64,000 nucleotides of DNA from Mytilus galloprovincialis (lineage: Eukaryota; Mollusca; Bivalvia; Mytilida; Mytilidae). Shown piece by piece: positions 37,501 to 49,500 of the stretch. Under the pieces are notes generated by a model. The model saw only the letters and a list, made by a program, of their open reading frames with translations, was not told the DNA's origin and did not search any database. The position numbers were made by a program, and so were the translations under genes. How positions within the stretch are numbered: position 1 is the stretch's first letter; the number at the start of each line of letters is the position of its first letter. The DNA lies in assembly GCF_965363235.1 (NCBI RefSeq), contig NC_134850.1, forward strand, positions 35,623,102 through 35,687,101. Direction: 5' to 3'.

Positions 37501-40500
37501 AATTTAACATAGAAAGCAATGGGGCCATTAATTAGTAGTGTACTTCCTATTACAGAGAATCACCAGAAATCCAATTTTTAGAAGTTGTACCTATTCCAAT
37601 GAAAATAAGTCAAACATGATGTAAGTAATCATGTTTAATCTTCTGTTTTGGTCAACCGTCCTGCTTATGGGAAATTTAAGCTCTTAAATTGGCATACTCA
37701 AGTATGTTAGCCTTTTATGGTCATACAACATGCATGCAGTTAAGACTTGAATCCATGTTCTTATTTTTGCATTTTTTCTGATTGAAATTAATAAAACATG
37801 TATTTTATGACTTCTATATGGAACAGAATAGCTCTTGGTCAAAGTAATCTTATGATTTTTCAAGTTTTTTTTTTTTTATGGTAGCCTTTTACAATCTAGG
37901 CAAATGGTATATACTCATATAAGAATTCTAAAATCTCACTGTACATGCAATTTTGAACCAGTTTAGCAAGTCATCTAGCTGAGGGATATATAAATTGCTC
38001 TTATTAATCTATGTTTTACCACAGAATAATGAATTATTTAATTGAGTTACTTTTTGAGAGTTATATTTTTTAATGTATTTTAGTCTTTCTTGTATGCTGT
38101 TGTTGTTGTAAGGTTAATTTTAGGAACTTTTGGAATGTTTTTTTTAGTTGATGTATGGTCAGATGTTTGCAGCAGACTGAACAGGTCAATTGTTCAGCAA
38201 TGTAAACAGATCAGACTAGATCAGAGCTGATCAGAAAATTTAATTTCACTTTATAGATGTATGTTAAGATATCAAAAGGTTAAAATATGATCATATAAGG
38301 TTAATGTATATAGGTCAGTATCATCATTGGATAACTAAATGAATATATTTTTTGCCCAGAAACTCATTACATATATAACTTAAAGTCCTGCTATTTTTTG
38401 TTAACTTAAAAATAAACTGACCTTCTGATAATGTAACAACAGTTTTATGAAGAAATAAATATATTTTTGTGGAAAATATATATATATTTTGGTACACATA
38501 TAGCAATGAATGAAATTTGATAAAAACACCATTATGTAAAACCGGTTGGCAGATTTTTTGGGAAATTTGCTTCAATATTTTTAATGTTTACAGATGTTAT
38601 TATGAACTAATCACTAAATAAAATAAAATTACTACCAATCAAGTTATCCTCCTCAACAGCCTTCTGCACCTTTATATTCAATTCTGTTTCTATAGCTGAA
38701 AGATAATTGATAATAGACATAAACTAGAAGTTTTAATTCCAATAAAACTGCATGCACACAAATAATGCCCATTACAACCTGTCATTATTGTTTCAATCAA
38801 ATCTCTGACATTAACAATTAACAGGTGGTTGCATTTTCATCTGAAAAAAATTTGGAAGTTACTTAAATAAGAGAATGGAAACTCACATTTTTGTAATTTT
38901 TCCATTTATAAAGAGGCATAATTGTGGAATGGTTAAAGTGACGCTTCCTAAGTTCAAACTTGATTTGTATTTTGTGTTTATAAGGTTTCATAATATTTTG
39001 TTGAGGTACACTAAAGTAAGGGAATGGAAACGAAAAAAATTGCAATTTTTCCATTTATAAAGGGGCATAACTCTAGAACAGTGACACCACCAATATTCAA
39101 ACTTGATCTGTGTTTTGTAGTAATAAGCATTGTGTATAAGTTACATTTTGACTAAAGCTTGCAATTAAAATAGGATTGATTGTCATTTGCTGTGGCAAAT
39201 ATTTCAGGCATAATCAGGACAAAATTTATAAAAGACATTTAAATAAAGTATGTTATATTTATTTACCATTGTCAACTGGTAATGATAATACCTCATATTC
39301 AGGAGATGTGGGCCTGAAATAAACAATAAAATTGAAAAACTGGTAAAATTTACTTCTAAAACATGCATAAATTTCTTAAGTATGTGCATTAGTTTATATA
39401 CCTGTCTGTCAAAGGGCAATAACTATAAAAATGTATTTGTTGACTCTTTTTATATAGCTTTAATTAATTATAATTTTAAAAATAATTTGTGACATTGAAG
39501 ATGCATGGTTGACAAATGGTATTTTATATCAATAAGCGTAAAATGATGTTGGTTTTCTAGTGTACAGGACGGAGACTTACCTAACTTGAGAAGATGTGCA
39601 GACCAAAAACACTGTTCACCATTGTTCCACTCTATTAATTGCAGGATGGATATAAAAGTTAAAATGTCTAATTGTACTTACACTTCTACCGAAATTTCCT
39701 TTATGTTTAAAAACATTTTCATTTTTTTCTCCCCATAATCTGACATAGGTTTAAGGGGGAGAACATCAAGGGGGATACCATTCACTTCTATTATTCCTTT
39801 TTTAACTTTTGTGTACGGGAAAGCTTGTTTTTTTCCCACTGCTTTTGCTAAAAAAAAAATTATATAAAACAGTATTTACTAAAACACATTTGATTATTTT
39901 TGTTGAGCATTTAAGTTTAAACAAAAAAGTTAGACAAAGCAATCCTACATTCTGTTTCGTCCGCGTCCACAAATAGTCACTCTGTGGTTAAAGTTTTTTG
40001 AAATGTTAATAGCTTTCTTAAACTATCCTGAATTTGTAACGTGGACAGAAGCTTATTTATGATCATTAAATAGTATCCAGAAGTAAATTTTGTAAAAATA
40101 AAATTCAACTTTCCGTATTTTACACGAAATAGACCCTGTTTTTCTGCTTGGAAACATTAAATTCAATCTGTGTTTAAAGTTTTTAAAATTTAATGACATA
40201 TTCTTGTAAATAGACTTAGTTTTTCTGCTGGGAAGCATTAAATTCACTCTGTGGTTAAAATTTAATGACTTTCCTCAAATTCTACCAAACTTGGACAGAA
40301 GCTTGTTTATGACAATGAGATAGTATTCAGAAGTCAATTTGTTAAAAAGAAAATAAAAAAATTTCTGTACATAATTATAAATTGACTTAGTTTTTCTGCC
40401 AGGAAACAATACATTCCAGAATTTGAAGATCTATTGGTGACCTTTTGCTGTTGTCTGTTTATATGGTCGGGTTTTTGTCTCTTTGGCACATTCCCTATTT

Positions 40501-43500
40501 CCATTCTCTATTTTATTTCTATTTTGTGGTCAAAGTTTTAAAAATTTTAATAACTTTTAAGCTATTCTGGATTTGTACCAAACTTGAATAAAAACTTGTT
40601 TATGATCAAAAGCTAATATCCAGAAGGAAGTTTTGTTAAAACGTTGTACCTGTTAATCCGTATTAAACTTATAAATGGACTTTTTTCTTCAAGGGGCCAG
40701 CTGAAGGACGCCTCCGGGTGCGGGAATTTCTCGCTACATTGAAGACCTGTTGGTGACCTTCTGCTGTTGTTTTTATTTGGTCGGGTTGTTGTCTCTTTGA
40801 CACATTCCCCATTTTCATTCTTAATTTTATTTTTTCTTCAAGTTAACATTATTATTACGAGATTTATAAACTCAGCATTAAGGTTTTCCACATTGCAGCT
40901 GAAATTTCATATGAAGTAGAGTAAAAGACATTACACTTACAATACAACTTGTTCATGTGGGTTTGAGCCTCCTGTTGAAGACTTTTTAAGTCTTTTGGTA
41001 CTTCTTTGGTTCCTACAGAAAAAAGTTATGTCAAGTCACAATATTAAAACTAGATTGTTAACCATACAAAAAGAAAAATAACTAGAATTGGCAAGCAATA
41101 GCAGATGTCACTTCATAATGCCAGGCTACCTTGCCAATATTTTTTATTATATTTGAACAGTTTCCATGGTAACTAGGTCTATAAAGGACCATTCCATAGT
41201 TGGATGCACAACCTCACACATAGGAATGAAAGTACTCTAGTTGAAGTGATTCGTAAATGCAGTTTAACTGGTGACAGGTAGTGGACACAGTAAAACGGAT
41301 ATTTGTAACCATCAAATCAAAATTGAGGTGGCAACTCTTCAACTATAGTACGTACTGTTATTCCAAATCTAATGCATTACAAACAAATAATAAGTTGTAA
41401 CAGTTGGAAAAATGTATAAACTTGAAATAAAATAAAATTCTGCAAAACTTCATAAATGATTTTGGTGCATAGATTTCATTGCTAAACATGACGTTATACA
41501 AATAAAAACTTACAAACTGAAAATAATTTCGTTACTTCTTCTATTGAAATTTGGATAAAATAATACTAATGCCACTAATGAATCCCCTTGAACCTAATCA
41601 CAAAATAAAACAAGTAAACTAAGCAAAAGTTTCAAAGTCAATAAACCATGACATAGGGACAGAGGAAAATATTTTTCATGGAAATAAGAAATGCCTACAC
41701 TTATACAACTGCATACCAAAAGTGGTTCACTATAAACTAGATGTAATCACAAACTTATACATTGTTAATGCTCCCCCACCATGTCTGGTTTTTTGGCTCT
41801 GTCTAGTTCAGACAAAAAGCGATAGGTACAGGTAGTGACAATTTTTGGTAAACTGAATTAAACTTGTATGTAATTTAAACAAGAATGTGTCCCCAGTACA
41901 TGGATGCCCATTTGCACTATCATTATCCATGTTCAGTGGACTGTGAAAATGGAACAAAAACTCTAATTTGGCATTATAATTAGAAAGATCATCACAGGAA
42001 ACATGTATAAAAAGTTTCAAGTTGATTGGAATTCAATTTAATCCAAAAGCTAAAAACCTCAACCAAAAACTTAAACCTGAAGTGAAACAGACAGAAAAAC
42101 AAACAAAAGATAACAAACAAACAAATGCACAGAGCAGAAAACAAAATGCCCATAAATAGGGCATACAAATGTTAAAATTCTGACCTAGTGAATGAAAAGC
42201 AAACAAATTCTGCAGGATGTCCTCTGATTTAAGGAAGGCAGCAGATTTTCCATCTCCTAAAAGGATCTGGGATCCAGTGTTGGTGTCAATGCCTACCAGA
42301 GCTACATCTATACCATGCTTTTCAAGTTCAACAATCTGAAGGGAAAAAGAAAAATATTTTTTTATGGTCTGACTGAGGATTAAAATAATATCAAACAAAC
42401 CTAGATAAAAAAAAATTGTGCACACTCACTATTTATTGATATTTATTGATATTTATTTATCAAGAGCCTAGTTTGCGCACCTGTAATTTTTTGCTTAAAT
42501 CTTTTATCAATAACTATTTTTGACTTTCAATATACATTTATTTGTGGCTTAAAAAATGCCTTTTCAGGAGGATTGCGGGTATAAGATTTTCAGAAAAAAA
42601 TAACATTTGTTTTTCATTACAAATTCTATTAATTACCTTTAGTAGTTGTTACTTTATCATACGGTACAAAAATAATTCCAATAGTTGGCGGCTTAACTGT
42701 TGGCCCCATGTGACACTAAAAATGTAGGTATCATTGAAAAAGCTCCAAATTATCTCCCTTTGGTGCAAAAATGCCATTATTTGGCATTAAAATTAAACGG
42801 ACGAAGATGATGGTGGATGCCAAGTTATGGAAAATGCTCACTTTAGCATGCATCAAAACACATACACATATTGCCGGTAACTGAAAAAATGTTGCCATCA
42901 TATTACAAGTTGGGTCTTCAGGAAAGTTTATTTTATAAGCAAATCAGAATAAAATTGTTTAAGGAGGCTCGCGGGTATAAGATTTTCAGAAAAAATTCAA
43001 ACATTCATTTTTCTTTACAAATTTTATTAATTACCTTTAGTAGTTGTTACTTTATTTTATGGTACAAGAATTTTTTTTAAAAAATCAATACATGTTGGCC
43101 CCAGGTGACTTTTAAAATTTAGATATCATTGAAAAAGCTCCAAATTATCTCCCTTTGGTGCAAAAGTGACATTTTTTTGGCTAAAAATGAAATATCTTTT
43201 TTAACTCATCGGTGACCTATATTTTTTATTGTTGTTTTCCAAAAGGCTGTACATAAACTAAAAAATTGTAAAATTTAACAAATTTCTGTAATTTAGTTCT
43301 TTTTTTATTTCGATATTACCAATATTTCTCATATTAGTTCAACAGAAAAAAAGGACATTAACAAATATGTAATCTTTTTTCGAAGGCAGATTGTGAGCAT
43401 AAATGCACGGTGACCCCATATTTTTATTTAATTTTTCCATTAGGTATAAGATAAAGTTAATTTATAGAAAAATATAGAGAAATCCTATATTAAATAAAAC

Positions 43501-46500
43501 AAGAGGCTGTCACAACGACAGCAAACCGGATTTATTAATATTTATTTGTGTCCTGGCAATATCACAAGAACCATTACTGATGAATGGTGAAAGTGAAAAT
43601 CGTCAATATCAAATTTGACCTCCATTTTGTCATCAGTATCAACATCTTAAAATTTGAAAAGCTTAGATTGAATGGTTCATGAGTAAATGCAACAACGTGA
43701 ATGGAAACGCCATTTCACAATCTTTCAAGAACCATAACTCCTGAACGGTAAAAGTCAAAATAGTCATTATTGAACTTGACCTCTAATTTGCCATCAGTAA
43801 CAACATATAAAAATTTCAAAAGCTTTGGTTGAATGGTTCATGAGAAAATGCACGGACACGACTGGAAACACCATTTTTCAATCTTTCAAGAACCATAACT
43901 CCTGAACGGTAAAAGTCGAAATCGTCATTATTGAACTTGACCTCTATTTTGTCATCAGTAACAACATATTAAAATTTGGGAAGCTTTGGTAAAACAGTTC
44001 ATGCGTAAATGCACGGACACGACTGGAAACACCATTTTTCAATCTTTCAAGAACCATAACTCCTGAACGGTAAAAGTCAAAATCGTCATTATTAAACTTG
44101 ACCTCCATTTTGTCATCAGTAACAACATATTAAAATTTGGGAAGCTTAGGTAGAACAGTTCATGCGTAAATGCACGGACACGACTGGAAACTCCATTTTT
44201 CAATCTTTCAAGAACTATAACTCCTGAACGGTAAAAGTCAAAATCGCCATTATGGGACTTGATCTCCATTTTGTCATCAGTAACAACATATTAAAATTTG
44301 GAAAGCTTAGGTAGAACAGTTCATGCGTAAATGCAGGGACACGACTGGAAACTCCATTTTTCAATCTTTCAAGAACCATAACTCCTGAACGGTAAAAGTC
44401 AAAATTGCCATTATTGAACTTGACCTTCATTTAGTTGTCAGTAACAACATATTAAAATTTTAAAAGCTTTGGTTGAACGGTTCATGAGGTAATGCACGGA
44501 CAACATTTGATTCCCGCCCGCCCACCCGGCCTCCCGGCCGCCCGCCCGACCGACCGCCCGCCGTACATCCCCAAATCAATAACCGACATTTTTGTTACAA
44601 AAATCCGGTTAAAAATCGATTTAGACCCGCGAGCCCCCTTAAATCAAATAATAATTAAAAAAAATAAGTCTCACATGTTCTCTGATAATCTTAAGCCTTT
44701 TAAAGGCATCTTTCTGTTGTGGTTGAGGTGGTACCACTGGATTTTCCTTTGCCTTCTGTTTATATGCCTCCTTTTCCTCCTGCCCTAACAAATTCCAGGC
44801 AGGTGCCCAGTCTGCTATGTCATTGAATTGATCTTAAATAAACAAATATAAAATTAGGTTAATCAACTGTCTAACCTGACTGATTCTTTTAAGAATAAGC
44901 AAACACAAGTTTTTCCATTAATTCTTCTTTAAAAAAGGTCAAAAGAAAAACTTTTTAAACCTTCAATTGAGGCTACTATTCATTGATGCCAAATTTCATC
45001 AAATTTTTATGAGCAGCTCAAGTAAATATTCTTTAGGCTACTGCAATTAGTGAAGTCAGTCAAGCAGGCATGGGATACTCTTAACCAGCTGTAATCGATA
45101 ACATTTTGAAGTGAAGTCCTCTGTAATCAGTAATCCTGTCATTTCTGATTACAAGTAATCACAATGTAATCAATTACATTGCCAAAAAAGGTGTAATCAT
45201 GATTATTTTTTTATTCTTTTTAGATTACATTCAAATGATTACTTGCTGGTTACAAATTTTGTATACTGGTATATTGGAAAATAGTATTTGATAGACAATA
45301 TGAAAGTGTAAAGCATGAATAAAAAATCATAAAACTAGTATTCACTATGATGGGACTTTTCTTAATGTGATATCATCTTATAACCACTTATAACTTTATT
45401 GATATTGCAATTAAGACAATAAAATTTTAATACTCAAGCTCTATTGTTTGTTAAAAAATGAAGGTAGTGAATAACACCAGTCCTGTAAAAATATATATGG
45501 ATGTGTCAATTATGTCCTCACAGACAATAAAACAATACTTGATTGATTTTTTTATTATTTGTCCAAGTTTTTTAAAAATTAGGCAGTTGCCGAGTTGGTT
45601 AAAACTTGTAGAAAAAACAAAGTTATATCTCTTACATAGAGAAAAGACACTTGTCTATAGCTATGTTATAAAATTACACATGTTACACTGTACTGGTCTA
45701 AATTCTTTTAAATAAGATTAATAAATTATGGCTTTAAAAAAAGATACAAAAATTAGCTTTTTCCTGAGGATAAAAAGTTATTAGAAATTCTTTAGTATTG
45801 CATATACAATGTAATCATAAGTAATCATCATTACTTTAAAGAAAAATAATCTCATGTAATCAATTACATTTGAAATAAGGTGTAATTGTAATGTAATGGA
45901 TTACATTTTATAAGCAAAGTAATTGTAATTTAATCGATTATATTTTAAAGTAATTGACCCCATCCCTGCAGTCAAGTGTAAGAAGTAACTGCATGATCAA
46001 TAATATGTTATTTGCTTTTTTTAAGGAATTGGGATGCTTTTCTCTTTAAACAAATTTTTAATTCAACTTATTTTAGAGTTGAAATAACGTTAGATTTCTT
46101 TTAAATGCACAGTCATGAGTGAAAGTAACTCCTGCATATGCATACTTTGTCAGATGTAAATTCATTTTGTACATGCTGACTTATCACTATACACAAAGTA
46201 TAATAGGTGTACAGAAATAATTTTTAGTATAAAATCACCATGAATTTATATATTTAAATATGTCCACATGTAAATTGACTTCAAGTATACTGTATCCATC
46301 AGATGTAGCAAAAATAGCAGGCTGTAGAAATATAATAAACTGCATAGAAAATCACACTTACAATGTTAATATAAATATCTGTTCATGACTTCATCCCATC
46401 CACGACCAAGGGCAATATAAAATAACCCATTTAGAAAGCCATAACTAATAATGGCTTATATCAAAAGGATTTGAGATAACATGGAGATTTGTTCCATGGC

Positions 46501-49500
46501 AAATCATAACATCTTTTTTATTTATATATATGCAGGTATAGGTGGTACAATGTATATATTTATCTATAGATTGTCTTTTTCAATGATTAATCATATATAA
46601 CATTTCTATAAAATATTATCACAAAAATGTAAAACTAATTGGAAAAAAAGTAATGAATTAAAAGACTAATTTACAATTTAAATCTTTTTTTACAACACAG
46701 ACTTATTAATTAATGTATACAATATATTTATAGGGTTGAAGATTTGAACAACAGTACTAATAATATACAATTATTAACTTTTGATGAGGTTGATATAATA
46801 TTTTTTGTCACCATAACGAAAAAAAAATCATAAAACCAGGAACTTGCAAGACGTCATGAATCTATATTTAGGTACACATAGTCCAGTCATACTAAGATTT
46901 AACCTCAAACTAATTGCAACAGAAAATGTTTTAGTTCTAATCTATAGCATTATGCCCTTTTTATACACAAGAAAAAAGTCCCATAAAATGTAACTTGAGA
47001 AAAACTCAAAATCAGCATTTTAAATTTCCTATGGAAATTGACATTGGAAGGGGAGATAACTCTTGCAAAAATGAGTCTTTTTTGGTCCGTCTTTGGTTAT
47101 TTTTCTTGAAATTCATGTAAAGTATGAGACTTTGATTGGGTTATAAGTATGTGTTTGACTATATTATTTAATATCCTGCTCATGAAATGTACAAACCAAA
47201 CAAAACCAAAGTGTTATGGGTAGTTTTATGTTGATTTTTTCAGTACAGGACACCAGAAGGTGTTGCTTTGACATGTAATGATTGTCACTTTATTTGAACT
47301 TAAGTTAAAAGAGCTGTGACCACTCGAAATTGAGGAATTTAACATAGAAAGCAATGGGGCCATTAATTAGTGGTGTACTTCCTTTAGATTAACCTCTTGC
47401 CATTTTAGCCCCAGTTAAAATAACGATAGGCTATATATATTAACATACATGTATGCAGTTTACCTTTTTTCTCTCTAACAAAACAATTATACCCAGTCAT
47501 TCCTTTGAGGTATAATGTCCGTGGCTGTGCTTCATATTTCCTTCCCTCCACGACTTTTTTATAATTGCCAATCCAGTCCTTAAATTATTAGTATAAAATA
47601 AATTCAATCAGGCACATATGACTCCAAAATGACAAAGGTGAAATTGTAAAAAAATCAAATTAGACTTTTAGTATCTCACAATTATTAAGCTATTTTATCT
47701 GAGTGGTTACATGTTATATGTAGAATCATTCAAGGTATATAAGGTCCATAATCAATTTTATTCATATGGATATTTTTATACTATAGTTTTTTTTTCCTGA
47801 TTTTATTAGAATGACGCTATAAATTATCTATGCAATATGAACGTAGATAACGAATTAATCCCCGGTCTTAGTTTGAATTGGAAGAGTTTTAGGGAAATTT
47901 GGGTACAAAGTGTTGCATAAAATCAATGTTTTTTTCATGATCTAAAATACATGTAGTTTAATTGAAATTTGGAAATTTGACATTTTTTTTACAAGGTGTA
48001 GGGTACTTACCTTTGGTCAAACCCTACAGGTAGTCAAATATAAGACGTTTTTTTAATCCTGAGACAGAGAAACTGGATGGATTCAAATTTGGTGCTCAAT
48101 GTTGTGAGAGTTATGTCATAGATGGTGTGACGTGACTGACGTCAAAGTGGGTCATTTGCATAGCTAGGTCAGTAGTCCCATTCCTTCAATGAGGCAGTCA
48201 AGTGATGCATTTAATGAAATGAGTGTAAATGATCGGCATAATAGGACAAATCATTAATGAATTATTAAAATATTTAAATTACAGTCATCATGAATAATCT
48301 ACAGAATTTTATATTTCACAAGCGTGAAGTTCCCTGGGATAATAGTAAGCAATGTCCAGGAATATGGGTTAGCAACACCCAGGGGCTATGGGTTTTGTAA
48401 TGACGTGCGTTAACCAATCAAAATCATAGAAGTATATTAAGCCGGGGATAATATTTAATAGGTATGAATTTATTAATTGTTTGTTCAAGATTGGTATTGC
48501 ATGTGAGCAAATGCATGTACACTGTATTGTAAAATGACACAATGATACAACATACATGTGAATTCCATCAAAACAGTTGAATAGAATATCAAAATCAGAA
48601 AAACTATTAACATGTATAAACTTTGAATTAATATATATGACTGGATACACCATGTACAGTGTTTTGGTATTAATCCAAATCCAAATCCTTTGTTACAGTT
48701 TGAAAGCCTATTTAATAATGCAATGTATTACATGAAAATTTAAAGTCACCATTGCCAAGTTGACATATAAATTAAAATACCTTGATAACCTGTAACGGCA
48801 GTCCTGTTCTTTCAACAGCCTTGTTGTGCAGCACACTGCTTTTTATACCTTTGCAGTCCATGCCTTGGGCAAACAGCTCCTTCAAAATATCCTTGGTCTC
48901 CTCTGATAAGTTTGTTTTCTGAAATATATTTACACTGTGAGCGGTTTTAGTATTAACTTTATCATGTTTATACTAAATACATTTCATATCGAGGTGAAAC
49001 CTTTAGTCAAAGGAACCTTAAAGTAATGCTTTTAAACAAGCATTTGTTCACTTATCTACATTGGCTAGAGGTATAAGGAGACGGTTCAGATCTCATAAAC
49101 ATGTTTAACCCTGCTGCAATTTTGCTCCTGTCCCAAGTCCGGAGCCTCTGGCCTTTGTTAGTCTTGTATGATTTTTAATTTTAGTTTCTTGTGTATCTTT
49201 CAGAGTTTAGTATGATGTCCATTATCACTGAACTAGTATACATATTTATTAAGGGGCCAGCTGAAAGACACCTCTGGGTGCGGGAGTTTCTTGATACATT
49301 GAAGACCCATTGGTGGCCTTTGGCTGTTGTCTGCTCTATGGTCGGGTTGTTGTCGCTTTGACACATTCCTCATTTCCTTTCTCAACTTTATTTGTTACTG
49401 GTTTTATCAATGAAAAGAATATTACATAATTATAAAGGAAATATGGTTATCAAATAATATAAATAATATTTCTAATATCAGCATAAGGTCATCTATAAAA

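Larger units (their letters stand above)
21322..41929 (-). repeat. Right arm of giant palindrome
   Basis: Inverted copy of 1-20462, 20,608 bp long. It is longer mainly because of a 161-bp MITE (36766-36926), and it lacks one 27-bp unit of the coding minisatellite. Single-base differences are scattered through the arms (for example C at 814 versus the complementary state near 41117), so it is not an exact self-copy. At the outer edge the sequence continues into the 5' half of the HMG/chromodomain gene. Confidence 0.96.

Noticed and set aside
1..41929. Simple missed-adapter chimeric read as the cause of the palindrome
   Set aside because: The arms differ by substitutions, a 27-bp unit, a 161-bp MITE with flanking repeats and an asymmetric spacer, which a self-copied read would not show. 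A haplotype mis-join remains possible.
42033..42425. 130-codon single-exon gene
   Set aside because: The conserved part is exon 5 (42185-42335) of the chromodomain gene; the ends are intron read-through.
44039..44430. Short minus-strand frames with repeated FYRSGVIVLERL
   Set aside because: Translations of the 161-bp tandem repeat.
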